A DNA stretch of 64,000 nucleotides from Anaerolineales bacterium (GTDB lineage Bacteria; Chloroflexota; Anaerolineae; Anaerolineales; Villigracilaceae), in assembly GCA_020634895.1 (NCBI GenBank), contig JACKAV010000007.1, forward strand, positions 62,001 through 126,000, written 5' to 3'. The notes below the pieces were generated by a model. It was not told where the DNA came from. It made no database searches and saw only the letters and a list, made by a program, of their open reading frames with translations. The position numbers and the translations under genes were made by a program. This document shows positions 50,851 to 59,199 of this stretch, piece after piece. Position 1 is the first letter of the stretch. Each line of letters starts with the position of its first letter.

Positions 50851-50875
50851 CCTCCCGGCTATTATAGCCGAGAGG
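50851..50875 (-). terminator. terminator after Rrf2 regulator gene
   Basis: Minus-strand hairpin (CCTCTCGGCTA/TAGCCGGGAGG) followed by TTTTTTTATTT. Confidence 0.8.
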
Positions 50876-50892
50876 CTTTATTTGATTGTGCT

Positions 50893-51306
50893 TTATGAGG
50901 AGGATTGTCCTGTCGCTATCATATCTGCGAAGTTCGTTCCTTTTAAGCGCCCCACCAATTGCTCCTGCGCTTCGCACCAGACTGGTCTAAGCGGGCAGTT
51001 GTCGTCGAACGAACAGAGACCTGCCTCGCCAACACACTCATTGAGCTGGATGGGACCGTCTATGGCTTCGATCACTTCGAGCAGTGAAATATCCTTGGGC
51101 TCGCGTGCAAGAGTTACGCCGCCGCGTGCGCCACGTGATGTGTGTAATAACCCTGCGATCGAAAGCTGAGAAATGATCTTTGCAAGGAAAGACGGGGGAA
51201 TCTTTTGTTCCTCTGCGATGGTGCTGGTGGCTGTGCGTGTGTCACCATTGCGTGCAAGATGCAAAATGGCGCGGACAGCGTAATCGGCTTGACGGGTGAT
51301 CTGCAT
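50893..51306 (-). CDS. Rrf2 family transcriptional regulator with three-Cys cluster
   Basis: 137 aa. Winged helix MQITRQADYAVRAILHLARNG, IPPSFLAKIISQLSIAGLL, SRGARGGVTLAREP, LLEVIEAIDGP are classical Rrf2/IscR. Cys in NECVGEAGLCSFDDNCPLRPVWC give the iron-sulfur or redox-sensing cluster of IscR/NsrR-type members. Probably a repressor that responds to iron-sulfur, nitric oxide or redox status. An inverted repeat lies in its own promoter region. Confidence 0.88.
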   Translation of the reverse strand: MQITRQADYAVRAILHLARNGDTRTATSTIAEEQKIPPSFLAKIISQLSIAGLLHTSRGARGGVTLAREPKDISLLEVIEAIDGPIQLNECVGEAGLCSFDDNCPLRPVWCEAQEQLVGRLKGTNFADMIATGQSSS

Positions 51307-51323
51307 ATAACCTCACTTAATAT

Positions 51324-51334
51324 AGGTAAAACCT
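51324..51334. promoter_or_regulatory. candidate Rrf2 operator
   Basis: AGGTAAAACCT, a perfect inverted repeat (AGGT-N3-ACCT), 18-28 nt upstream of the Rrf2 start, next to a second ACCT; possible autoregulation site. Confidence 0.4.
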
Positions 51335-51453
51335 ACCTACAATCACGATTTTATTGTGAACGCTGTTACAAGGCAAGTGATAGAGGTCACCCATCAATTA
51401 TGACCTTTTGCGCCGAATTACGAAGGTTGCTTTTTGAATGGAGATTTTGCGGA

Positions 51454-52293
51454 TTAATGTGTCAGCGTGAGGTTTCCTGCGCCCATTTCGACGATGATGA
51501 TCAGGGTCGGACCCTCACCGCTTTGAGTGTAGGTCTTTCCGCTTCTTTCCCAGCCGGGGCCTGCACTCACATTCGACAGCCCACCCTCCACTGTGACCTC
51601 TGCGTTCACTCCCTCAGGGATGACGAGGATCATATTGCTGAGTCCGGTTGAGACTTTGACGGATGCGTCGCGCTGCAAGTCGCCGGAAAAATCGAGAGTG
51701 TAATCGCCCGCTCCTGAGGAAAAATCCATCAGGCTGAAATTGGCGTTTGCCAGCCCCGTCAATTTGACGTTGGACGCGCCGGTGGAGTAGGTGAAGGTGC
51801 TCATCTCGGCTTGGTTCAGCTCGGAGAAGGAGAGTTCCACGCTTGCCGCGCCGTCTGAGATGTCGAGCCGGGTGAGGGCAAGCCCGCCGAATTCGAACTT
51901 TCCATCGTACGCGCCTGAGTCGATGGAAAGGTTCATGGGGGCGCTGCCGAGTTCCAAGTCCCATTCATTCTTGAGATTATTGAGATTTGGAATGATGTTG
52001 ACGTTCCCGTTTCCAACACGGACAATGACATCGCCATCTTCTTCGACGATCTCCGGCTTGAGTTCTTTGAAGTTATACGTGGCGGTGCCATTAACAAGCA
52101 CGTCTGCGCCGGGGTTGAGCGTCAACTCGCCTGCGCCGAATTTGAGATTCAGGTTGATTTCTTTCGAGTCTGGATATTTCACGTTGATCTCATCGGTCAC
52201 TTCCGGGCTGGGGGTGGGCGGCTCAGGGGTGCTGATTCCACAAGCCAGGACGGTCAACGCGAGAATCGCGATAAAAGTAAAAAGTTTGTACAT
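51454..52293 (-). CDS. lipoprotein with toast-rack/adhesin-type beta domain
   Basis: 279 aa. Lipobox LTVLAC, short PT linker, then a right-handed beta structure with repeating strands (FGAGELTLNPG, VELSFSELNQ, FSSGAGDYTLDFSG, VEVEGGLSNVSAG) as in LiaF/DUF4097-DUF2154 proteins. Ends GAGNLTLTH. Extracytoplasmic; role unknown. GAGGAGG before the ATG. Confidence 0.75.
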   Translation of the reverse strand: MYKLFTFIAILALTVLACGISTPEPPTPSPEVTDEINVKYPDSKEINLNLKFGAGELTLNPGADVLVNGTATYNFKELKPEIVEEDGDVIVRVGNGNVNIIPNLNNLKNEWDLELGSAPMNLSIDSGAYDGKFEFGGLALTRLDISDGAASVELSFSELNQAEMSTFTYSTGASNVKLTGLANANFSLMDFSSGAGDYTLDFSGDLQRDASVKVSTGLSNMILVIPEGVNAEVTVEGGLSNVSAGPGWERSGKTYTQSGEGPTLIIIVEMGAGNLTLTH

Positions 52294-52375
52294 ACGAAAA
52301 ACCTCCTCGGGTTATTAATGCCTGAGGAGGTATACGCTGGAAAGCGGGGAGTGGTTGCGGGGAGGGAGTACTGGG

Positions 52376-52437
52376 TTGAAGGTTGAAAGGTTGCAGGTTG
52401 AACCTTTACCCTGTAACTTTTGAACGTTCAACCGTTT
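52376..52437. repeat. heptamer repeat array at the 3' end of the DUF2277 gene
   Basis: GTTGAAGGTTGAAAGGTTGCAGGTTG, then CCTTTACCCTGTAAC..GAACGTTCAACC. The right part encodes the last residues of DUF2277 (TVERSKVTG). Confidence 0.65.
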
Positions 52438-52627
52438 TCAGGTTTGCCAATATCTTTCGCGTAGATTCCGCCACTTCTTCGATTGCTTTGTTGAACGTTT
52501 CTTCATTTGCCTTGGACGGTTTGCGGTATCCGCTCACTTTTCTTATATATTGCAGAGCTGCTTCGTAGATTTCCTGCTCGGTGACGGGATGGTCCATATT
52601 TCTAAGGGGTTTGATACTTCTGCACAT
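52406..52627 (-). CDS. DUF2277 family protein
   Basis: 73 aa. MCRSIKPLR at the start and SGYRKPSKANEETFNKAIEEV are diagnostic of DUF2277. Small helical cytoplasmic protein; function unknown. AGGAG 8 nt before the ATG. The last nine residues come from a repeat array. The small gene 12 nt upstream (52639) is probably in the same transcript, with radA before it. Confidence 0.85.
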   Translation of the reverse strand: MCRSIKPLRNMDHPVTEQEIYEAALQYIRKVSGYRKPSKANEETFNKAIEEVAESTRKILANLKTVERSKVTG

Positions 52628-52638
52628 AAAATTTACTC

Positions 52639-53046
52639 CTAAACAAAAGTCTGCTGCGGCTCGCCGGACTTGACGCGGCGCATGGCGAAAGCGGACCAGT
52701 CTTCATTGAACGAGACAAGGGTCAGCCAACGCAAGCCTTTATCCTGCAAAAAAGACCAACCCGTATCACGGGTAAAGTCTGTTTTGATCCTGGAGGTTTT
52801 CTTGGGGTAGGCGATCCACAAAAGTGTTTCTGGCTGAAAAAGCTTAAGTGCTTTTGGCAGGACCTTTTCCAACTCCGCTTGATTTTTGACGAAGATCAGA
52901 ATCCAATCGGCAGGGATTTTCCCGTTTTCAGAGAGGATCACCCCAAAAGGTAACGGCTCCAGTTCCTGCAATGCTCCTTCGGGAGCGTTTAGCAAAACCG
53001 CAAGTTGACCTTCCTGCAATTTCATTCTTCGCGCTAAAGTCGCCAT
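52639..53046 (-). CDS. DUF3052-like protein
   Basis: 135 aa. LQEGQLAVLLNAPEGALQEL, WILIFVKNQAELEKVLPKALKLFQPETLLWIAYPKKTS and DTGWSFLQDKGLRWLTLVSFNEDWSAFAMRR match the DUF3052 family by eye. Soluble, unknown role. Lies 16 nt after radA and 11 nt before DUF2277. Confidence 0.7.
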   Translation of the reverse strand: MATLARRMKLQEGQLAVLLNAPEGALQELEPLPFGVILSENGKIPADWILIFVKNQAELEKVLPKALKLFQPETLLWIAYPKKTSRIKTDFTRDTGWSFLQDKGLRWLTLVSFNEDWSAFAMRRVKSGEPQQTFV

Positions 53047-53062
53047 ATCAGTACCTGTAAAT

Positions 53063-54463
53063 TTATTTCTCTTTTTTCAACGCTTCATTCAATGCCTGTC
53101 CCACCGAGCGGACTTCGACAATCTCGATGCCTTTCGGGTATTCTTCGCCCTTCCGTAACGCCTTCGGAATAATGGCAGTTTTGAAGCCAAGTTTCTGTGC
53201 TTCACGCAAACGCGCAACCATCTGTCCCGGCATACGCAATTCGCCTGCCAAGCCGATCTCGCCGATCAAGACCACATTGGCTTGAATGGGAACATCCTTC
53301 CATGAGGAGGCGATGGCGGCGGCAATGGCTAGGTCCGCGGCGGGTTCGTCGATCTGGATGCCGCCGACGACGTTGACGAAAACATCCTGCTCGGAGAGTT
53401 TCAAGCCAACCCGGCGGGACAACACCGCCGTAATCAACAGCAAACGATTGAAGTCCACGCCGTTGGGTGTGCGGCGCGCATTGCCGAATTGAGTCGGGGA
53501 TGTCAATCCCTGCACTTCCACGAGGATGGGACGCGTCCCTTCCATGGTCACGGCAATGGCGGAACCAGCGGCATTGACCAGCCGCTCTGCTAGAAACGCC
53601 TCGGACGGATTGGTCACTTCGGTTAAGCCGCCTCCGCGCATTTCGAACACGCCCACTTCGGATGTCGCACCGAAGCGGTTCTTCACCGAACGCAGGAGAC
53701 GATACGCCTGAAAGCGGTCACCTTCGAGATACAGGACCGTATCCACGATATGTTCCAACACACGCGGACCGGCGATTGCGCCTTCTTTTGTGACGTGCCC
53801 GATCATGAAGACCGTCACGCCGGTGTTCTTCGCCAACTCGCGTAACTGTGACGAACATTCACGCACCTGCGATACCGAGCCAGCGGACGAATCCAATTCG
53901 GAGAGATAAGTCGTCTGGATGGAGTCCACGATCAACAGGTCCGGTTTTGATTCGCGGACGTGGTTCAGGATCACTTCGAGATTCGTCTCCGTCACCAAAA
54001 ACAAATCCTTCGGTAACTCTTTCCCGCCGTTGAATAGACGCGAAGCGCGCATCTTGATCTGCCGCTCCGACTCTTCGCCCGAGACATATAGCACACGTTG
54101 GACCTTGCCCATTTCCATTGCCATTTGCAGCATGAGCGTGGATTTGCCGATGCCCGGGTCGCCGCCGATGAGCACGATGGAGCCGGGGACGATGCCGCCA
54201 CCGAGCACACGCGCGAATTCGCCGATGGGCAGGTGGACGCGGTCTTCATCATCGCCGCTGACCTCGGAAATGGGACGCGGTTGCGAACGACCGGTTAATC
54301 CGCGGACGCCCGCCGCTCCCTTCTTCGAAACTGGTTCATCGTGGACGACTTCCTCGACCATGCTGTCGAACGCTCCGCACTGCGGGCATTTGCCCATGTA
54401 TGAAGCAGCGACTCGCCCGCATTGCTGGCAGACATATCGGGTATGAGTTTTTGTTTTTGCCAT
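53063..54463 (-). CDS. radA: DNA repair protein RadA
   Basis: 466 aa, full length. Zn finger CQQCGRVAASYMGKCPQCG at the N-terminus, RecA-like ATPase with GGDPGIGKSTLMLQ, LLIVDSIQT, the RadA-specific KNRFG motif (VKNRFGATSEVGVFEM), and a Lon-like C-terminal domain (VNVVGGIQIDEPAADLAIA, IGEIGLAGELR). Helps process branched recombination intermediates. First gene of a minus-strand run with DUF3052 and DUF2277. A palindromic site overlaps its probable promoter. Confidence 0.96.
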   Translation of the reverse strand: MAKTKTHTRYVCQQCGRVAASYMGKCPQCGAFDSMVEEVVHDEPVSKKGAAGVRGLTGRSQPRPISEVSGDDEDRVHLPIGEFARVLGGGIVPGSIVLIGGDPGIGKSTLMLQMAMEMGKVQRVLYVSGEESERQIKMRASRLFNGGKELPKDLFLVTETNLEVILNHVRESKPDLLIVDSIQTTYLSELDSSAGSVSQVRECSSQLRELAKNTGVTVFMIGHVTKEGAIAGPRVLEHIVDTVLYLEGDRFQAYRLLRSVKNRFGATSEVGVFEMRGGGLTEVTNPSEAFLAERLVNAAGSAIAVTMEGTRPILVEVQGLTSPTQFGNARRTPNGVDFNRLLLITAVLSRRVGLKLSEQDVFVNVVGGIQIDEPAADLAIAAAIASSWKDVPIQANVVLIGEIGLAGELRMPGQMVARLREAQKLGFKTAIIPKALRKGEEYPKGIEIVEVRSVGQALNEALKKEK

Positions 54464-54472
54464 TTCATCTTC

Positions 54473-54510
54473 TCCCCCCTCTCCTCGTAGGAGAGGGGCA
54501 GGGGGTGAGG
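54473..54510. repeat. REP-like element upstream of radA
   Basis: TCCCCCCTCTCC-TCGTA-GGAGAGGGGCAGGGGGTGAGG; its left edge contributes the GGGGGAGAAG ribosome binding site of radA. Confidence 0.7.
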
Positions 54511-54517
54511 TCAGTAT

Positions 54518-54537
54518 AACAGAATTTTTGTTCTGTT
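54518..54537. promoter_or_regulatory. palindrome in the radA/DUF1304 divergent region
   Basis: AACAGAA-N6-TTCTGTT. A minus-strand TATACT (54513-54518) next to it would be the radA -10, so the palindrome sits in the radA spacer/-35 area; possible operator, SOS-type or other. Confidence 0.35.
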
Positions 54538-54591
54538 TTCCACCTGCTATACTTAAAAGAGACTGTCACCTCATTTACCAAAGGAGAAATC

Positions 54592-54939
54592 ATGAAACTC
54601 GTATCCGACATTCTTATCGTTATCGTCGCCCTCTTGCACTTCTTTTTTCTTTATCTGGAAACGTTCTTATGGGATAAACCGTTCGGCATGAAAACCTTCC
54701 ACATGACAGAAGAACAGGCAAAGCAATCCAAAACCCTTGCCATGAATCAGGGACTTTACAACGGATTCCTCGCCGCAGGTTTGTTATGGGGATTATTTGC
54801 AGGCGACCCGGTGAAGATTTTCTTTTTGAGCTGTGTCATCATTGCGGGACTCTTCGGCGCGTTCACTGTCAGCAAACGCATCTTTTATATTCAGGCTGTC
54901 CCCGCTATTTTGGCGTTGGTAATTTTGTTGGTGTTCTAA
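54592..54939 (+). CDS. DUF1304 family membrane protein
   Basis: 115 aa, four hydrophobic helices. VALLHFFFLYLETFLWDKPFG, NQGLYNGFLAAGLLWGLFAG and VSKRIFYIQAVPAILALV are typical of DUF1304. Function unknown. AAAGGAG before the ATG; TGCTATACT about 40 nt upstream is a likely extended -10. Confidence 0.85.
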   Translation: MKLVSDILIVIVALLHFFFLYLETFLWDKPFGMKTFHMTEEQAKQSKTLAMNQGLYNGFLAAGLLWGLFAGDPVKIFFLSCVIIAGLFGAFTVSKRIFYIQAVPAILALVILLVF

Positions 54940-54946
54940 AATATAA

Positions 54947-54971
54947 TAGGGGCGGGGTCACCCCGCCCCTA
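54947..54971. terminator. bidirectional terminator / GGGGCGGG hairpin
   Basis: 11-bp stem (54947-54957 with 54961-54971), loop TCA, between convergent DUF1304 and hom. Same TAGGGGCGGG type as 59174-59199, so it may be a repeat family. Confidence 0.65.
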
Positions 54972-54977
54972 CGAATT

Positions 54978-56021
54978 TCATTTCACGATACTCGCAATAT
55001 TCGCGAAATCTGCAAACAACCCATACGCTGTCTCGACAGGTCCGCCGGTCATGCCGGGTTTTTCGGATAAAACAATTGAGTAATCGATGATGACATCAGT
55101 GCGGAAGGTGACTCCCGTGCTGGAGTTCATCATGCCGTAGAGCGGTGAGGTCGAATCGACCAGTTGCGGGGAAACGCCGACTTTGATCTCTCCATCCACT
55201 TTTTCAGCAGAGCAAACCAATTTATAACGCTTGCCTTCCGCCTTCGCCTTGGCGATCATCTCAGAAGTGATTCCGCGAATGCCAGTCGGGTTGACCTGCT
55301 GCGGCGTCATGGGCGTATCCCATAACACGGTCACCAGCGCGGCAACTTTGATGGCGGCATCCCAACCGTCCACATCGTTGGTGGGGTCGGTTTCAGCCAA
55401 GCCGATCTTTTGGGCGTATGCGAGCGCCTGTTCATACGTCTCGCCGCTTTCCATGCGAGAGAGGATGACATTGGTCGTGGCGTTGAAGATACCTTTGAAG
55501 GATTCCAATTCCGCGAGCGGGAACGCCTCACGCATGACCGAGAAAACGGGTGCGCCGCCCAATACAGTGGACTCAAACCGGAAGCTTTTTCCCTTCGATT
55601 CTGCCAGCGTGGTCAACTCGCGATAGCCATGTACGACCGGACCTTTGTTCGCGGTGCTGACGTGCATTCCCAATTCCAACGCTGTGCGGATGTGATCCAT
55701 TGCGGGCTGTCCCGTCTGCGTGTTGACGGGGGAGTTCTCAAACATGAAATTGGCTTGGGAGTTTTTGATGACATCCAGCGAGCTTTTTACTTCCAAAGAT
55801 GAAAGAGAAAATATATCTTTGCCGCTTTCAACAAGTTCGAGAGCCTTTTCAATATCTAAGCCATTCGGGTTTACGGCAAATCCATGACGACCGGTAGAAA
55901 TGCCTGTGAAGGAAAAGGTCACATTATGTTTCGATTTCAATACATCCTGTTTGCGAAGTAATAAACGTGCCAGCGAGCGGGCGACATTGCCAAATCCGAT
56001 AAGGGCGAGGTTGTAGTGCAT
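54978..56021 (-). CDS. hom: homoserine dehydrogenase
   Basis: 347 aa. Rossmann start LALIGFGNVARSLARLL, NANKGPVV-type segment STANKGPVVHGYRELTTLAESKG, FNATTNVILSRMESGETYEQALAYAQKIGLAETDPTNDVDGWDAAIKVAAL is the diagnostic homoserine dehydrogenase block (catalytic Lys/Asp). No ACT domain, so no built-in Thr feedback. Reduces aspartate semialdehyde to homoserine for Thr and Met. AGGAG before the ATG. Confidence 0.93.
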   Translation of the reverse strand: MHYNLALIGFGNVARSLARLLLRKQDVLKSKHNVTFSFTGISTGRHGFAVNPNGLDIEKALELVESGKDIFSLSSLEVKSSLDVIKNSQANFMFENSPVNTQTGQPAMDHIRTALELGMHVSTANKGPVVHGYRELTTLAESKGKSFRFESTVLGGAPVFSVMREAFPLAELESFKGIFNATTNVILSRMESGETYEQALAYAQKIGLAETDPTNDVDGWDAAIKVAALVTVLWDTPMTPQQVNPTGIRGITSEMIAKAKAEGKRYKLVCSAEKVDGEIKVGVSPQLVDSTSPLYGMMNSSTGVTFRTDVIIDYSIVLSEKPGMTGGPVETAYGLFADFANIASIVK

Positions 56022-56035
56022 GAGATGACTCCTGT

Positions 56036-56087
56036 TTCAGGTTGAAAGTTGAAGGTTTGGCACATGCAACATGCAACCTTCAACAAG
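56036..56087. repeat. heptamer repeat array upstream of hom
   Basis: TTTCAGGTTGAAAGTTGAAGG... and ...CATGCAACCTTCAACA, inverted halves. Confidence 0.6.
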
Positions 56088-56089
56088 TT

Positions 56090-56800
56090 TTAAATCGGCG
56101 GGTAGGGATAGGCTCTTCGTCCCTGTAAAGGACTTGGAAAAACCTTCGTTTCACATAATTCTTCGGCTCGTAACATCAGGGCTTCGATCTCGCTTGGGCT
56201 GAGATAAGACTCAAAGTGGGCAGACCAGTTCCCGGTCGAGGAGAGAGGCGCGAGCAATTCGTCCGGTATGGCTTGACCGGCGAAGTCCCATAACACGGTG
56301 CGCAGTTTATATTCCTCGTGGAAGCAGATGCCGTGATCGATGGCGTAGAGGTGATGGGCTTTGTCGTCGAAGAAGACGTGGCTTCCCTTGCGGTCGGCGT
56401 TGTTGGCGAGCAGGTCGAATAGGACGACGGGACGAAGCTTTTGCTTGTCTTCCACCGTGAAGTTAAAGTAGTGATATTCGATGTCGTAATCGACATATTG
56501 CTGCAAGGAGCCGGGTCCGTGCGGACCATCTGTGCGATAAACGGTGACAGGGACGATGTGGAAGCCGAGCGTTTCGCTCAATTGATACGCAGCGACTTCG
56601 CGCAGGGCGAGCGTGTTATTGGGAAAATCCCATAACGGCTGTTCGCCTTTGCTCGGCTTGTACACGGCTTGATAGGTTTCGCCTTCGTAGTGAACATCTA
56701 CAAGAAAGGTGTAGTTGCTGCCAAGCATGAACTGACCACGAAGTTCGTAGTCGCCGTGGGTGAGCGCGGATCGGATCGTTGAGGAGACAGGGGTATTCAT
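56090..56800 (-). CDS. SCO1664 family protein (PI3/4-kinase-like)
   Basis: 236 aa from the ATG at 56800; the longer frame to 56860 reads through a repeat array. VYKPSKGEQPLWDFPNNTLALREVAAYQLSETLGFHIVPVTVYR, DLLANNADRKGSHVFF and LYAIDHGICFH match SCO1664 family proteins, which are related to phosphatidylinositol 3/4-kinases and HipA-like folds (Lys, N/D and D residues in the right order). Substrate unknown. In Actinobacteria the family sits near mshC with DUF3090; here the DUF3090 gene is directly upstream. Confidence 0.82.
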   Translation of the reverse strand: MNTPVSSTIRSALTHGDYELRGQFMLGSNYTFLVDVHYEGETYQAVYKPSKGEQPLWDFPNNTLALREVAAYQLSETLGFHIVPVTVYRTDGPHGPGSLQQYVDYDIEYHYFNFTVEDKQKLRPVVLFDLLANNADRKGSHVFFDDKAHHLYAIDHGICFHEEYKLRTVLWDFAGQAIPDELLAPLSSTGNWSAHFESYLSPSEIEALMLRAEELCETKVFPSPLQGRRAYPYPPI

Positions 56801-56809
56801 AAAAATTAA

Positions 56810-56872
56810 AAGTCGCAAGCCAAAGGTTGAATGTTCAAACCTGTAACTTGCAACCTCCAACCTGAAATTGGC
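56810..56872. repeat. heptamer repeat array between SCO1664 and DUF3090 genes
   Basis: AAGCCAAAGGTTGAATGTTC / CTGTAACTTGCAACCTCCAACC, inverted halves. Confidence 0.6.
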
Positions 56873-57400
56873 TTAATGCAGGTGACCGTTCTTCTTTGGG
56901 CAGAAGTGCCCGCTCGGCTCCATGGGCTGACCACACTGCGGGCAGAGGGGGCGTCCGCGCGAGGAGACTTCCTGTCCCCAGCGGGCGAGCTGGCGAAGCT
57001 GCGTGCGCGTTGCCCAATAGCGGACTTGTGAGGCTTCTTCAGGGTCTTGTTCTTCGGTGAGGAGTTCCTTTGCAAAGACCACCACGCGATCGCGGTCTTT
57101 GTCGTAGCCAAGCCCGATCTCACCGGCGCGGAAGAGCGGGTCTACGGGCGGATTGATGCGCATCACTTCCTCCACGTAATCGCCGGAGGCTTCTTCGAGT
57201 TCGGGGTATTGCTGGCTGAGCTGCCCGAGGAATTGCTCGATGCCGATGGCAAGCGAGATCAACTGCGCCTTCTCGATGATGATGGTGATGGTGCGCTTAT
57301 CCTGATAGGCATGTAAATAGAAGACGCGCTGACCGGGCTTGCCGATGGCGTCAGCGGTGATGTGATCACAGGGGTCAACGTCAATATCAATGCGGGACAT
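56873..57400 (-). CDS. DUF3090 family protein with C-terminal zinc ribbon
   Basis: 175 aa. GQRVFYLHAYQDKRTITIIIEKAQLISLAIGIEQFL, LFRAGEIGLGYDKDRDRVVVFAKEL, RYWATRTQLRQLARWGQEVSSRGRPLCPQCGQPM are diagnostic of DUF3090; the end has a CPQCG...HFCP zinc ribbon. Uncharacterised; conserved with SCO1664-family genes in Actinobacteria near mycothiol synthesis. Upstream TATACT about 21 nt before the start is a possible -10. Confidence 0.88.
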   Translation of the reverse strand: MSRIDIDVDPCDHITADAIGKPGQRVFYLHAYQDKRTITIIIEKAQLISLAIGIEQFLGQLSQQYPELEEASGDYVEEVMRINPPVDPLFRAGEIGLGYDKDRDRVVVFAKELLTEEQDPEEASQVRYWATRTQLRQLARWGQEVSSRGRPLCPQCGQPMEPSGHFCPKKNGHLH

Positions 57401-57436
57401 ATTAATTACCTTTTTGCGAGTATACCACCCCTGCCC

Positions 57437-57463
57437 TTGCGTTTGATTTTGGGGCGGTATAAT
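57437..57463 (+). promoter_or_regulatory. promoter of the methylmalonyl-CoA mutase gene
   Basis: TATAAT at 57458-57463 with a weak -35 (TTGCGT, 15-nt spacer, or CCTTGC, 17-nt). AAAGGAG before the ATG at 57490. Confidence 0.4.
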
Positions 57464-57489
57464 CCTTTCAATCCAAAAAAGGAGCTGCC

Positions 57490-59169
57490 ATGTACGATAA
57501 GAAAAAGCTGGACGAACTGAACGAATCTTTGAAGACGTGGGAAGGAGGCGCGCTCAAAAAGGCATTGGACCAAATGCCCGAACGTGCCAACGAATTTATC
57601 ACTACCTCCTCCGAACCGATCAACCGACTTTACACACCTTTAGATGTTGCAGATTTGGACTACGCCGCTTCACTCGGCAACCCGGGCGAATACCCCTATA
57701 CGAGAGGAGTCCACCCGACGCTTCACCGCTCGAAACTGTGGACGATGCGCATGTTCGCGGGTTTCGGCACTGCGGAAGAGACGAACCAGCGCTTCAAATA
57801 CTTACTCGATCAGGGTCAAACTGGTTTGAGCATTGCCTTTGACCTGGCGACTTTGATGGGCTACGACACCGACCAGCCCGAAGCTCTCGGTGAGTTCGGC
57901 AAATGCGGTGTGGCGGTTTCGTCGCTGAAAGACATGGAAATTCTGCTGGACGGCATTCCGCTCGACAAGGTCTCCTCCAGCATGACCATCAACTCGCCCG
58001 CTGCCATCATATGGGCGATGTATATCGCCGCCGCCGAAAAGCAGGGAGTCCGCTCCGATCAACTGCGCGGGACGACGCAGAACGATATCCTCAAGGAATT
58101 CATCGCGCAAAAGGAATTTATCTTCCCGCCGGAGCCGTCCATGCGCCTCGTGGTGGATACGATGGAGTACGGCTCGAAACACGTGCCGCAGTGGAATACC
58201 ATTTCCATTTCGGGATATCACATCCGTGAAGCGGGTTCGACCGCCGCGCAGGAATTGGCGTTCACGCTCGCGGATGGGATGGAATATGTCCGCTGGGGCA
58301 TCGAGCGCGGCATGGACGTGGACGAATTCGCGCCGCGTCTTTCGTTCTTCTTCAACGCGCATAACGATTTCTTCGAAGAGATCGCAAAATATCGCGCCGC
58401 CCGTCGCATTTGGGCGCGTGAAATGCGCGAGACTTTCAAGGCGAAGAATCCGCGCTCATGGCTGATGCGCTTCCATACCCAGACGGCGGGAGTCTCGCTC
58501 ACCGCGCAGCAGCCGGAGAATAATATCGTCCGCGTGGCGATACAGGCGCTTGCCGCCGTCCTTGGCGGGACGCAAAGTCTGCACACCAATTCAATGGATG
58601 AGGCGCTCGCACTTCCCTCTGAACATGCGGTCAAAGTGGCGCTGCGTACCCAGCAGATCATCGCCGAGGAATCCGGCGTGACGAATACCATCGATCCGCT
58701 TGGGGGGAGTTTCTTCGTCGAAGCGCAAACAGACCGAATGGAGAAAGATGCGTATGCCTACTTCCAGCGCATCCAGGATTTGGGCGGAGTCATCCCGGCG
58801 TTGGAGAAAGGTTTCATGCAAAGCGAAATTTCCGATGCGGCGTATCGTTACCAGCGTGAGATCGATGAACACCGCCGCAAGATCGTGGGCGTCAATGCCT
58901 ACATGGACGATAAACCGGCTGCCATTCCGATCCTGCGCATGGACCCGAACGGATACACCCGTCAGGTGGCGCGTCTTAACGATGTGAGAAAAACGCGCGA
59001 CAGCGGACGCGTTGGACAAACCCTCGATGCCCTGCGCATCGCCTGCGAAGGGACCGAGAACACGATGCCGTATATTCTGGATTGTGTGCGTGCCTATTGC
59101 ACGTTGGGGGAGATCATCGGTGTGATGACAAAGGTCTTCGGCAAATACGAAGAACCGACAATGATATAA
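57490..59169 (+). CDS. methylmalonyl-CoA mutase family protein, large (catalytic) subunit without B12 domain
   Basis: 559 aa. YTRGVHPTLHRSKLWTMRMFAGFGTAEETNQRFKYLLDQGQTGLSIAFDLATLMGYDTD, SMTINSPAAIIWAMYIA, SISGYHIREAGSTAAQELAFTLADGMEYV, RFHTQTAGVSLTAQQPENNIVRVAIQALAAVLGGTQSLHTNSMDEAL are the TIM-barrel signature of acyl-CoA mutases. The C-terminal cobalamin-binding domain (DxHxxG) is missing, so it needs a separate small subunit, as in the split mutases of archaea and related bacteria; that gene is not in this window. Could be methylmalonyl-, ethylmalonyl- or isobutyryl-CoA mutase. Confidence 0.92.
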   Translation: MYDKKKLDELNESLKTWEGGALKKALDQMPERANEFITTSSEPINRLYTPLDVADLDYAASLGNPGEYPYTRGVHPTLHRSKLWTMRMFAGFGTAEETNQRFKYLLDQGQTGLSIAFDLATLMGYDTDQPEALGEFGKCGVAVSSLKDMEILLDGIPLDKVSSSMTINSPAAIIWAMYIAAAEKQGVRSDQLRGTTQNDILKEFIAQKEFIFPPEPSMRLVVDTMEYGSKHVPQWNTISISGYHIREAGSTAAQELAFTLADGMEYVRWGIERGMDVDEFAPRLSFFFNAHNDFFEEIAKYRAARRIWAREMRETFKAKNPRSWLMRFHTQTAGVSLTAQQPENNIVRVAIQALAAVLGGTQSLHTNSMDEALALPSEHAVKVALRTQQIIAEESGVTNTIDPLGGSFFVEAQTDRMEKDAYAYFQRIQDLGGVIPALEKGFMQSEISDAAYRYQREIDEHRRKIVGVNAYMDDKPAAIPILRMDPNGYTRQVARLNDVRKTRDSGRVGQTLDALRIACEGTENTMPYILDCVRAYCTLGEIIGVMTKVFGKYEEPTMI

Positions 59170-59173
59170 ATTT

Positions 59174-59199
59174 GCAGGGGCGGGTTAACCCGCCCCTGC
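59174..59199. terminator. bidirectional terminator after mutase gene
   Basis: 11-bp stem (59174-59184 with 59189-59199), loop TTAA, then TTTGTTCC. Same GGGGCGGG hairpin type as 54947-54971. Confidence 0.7.
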
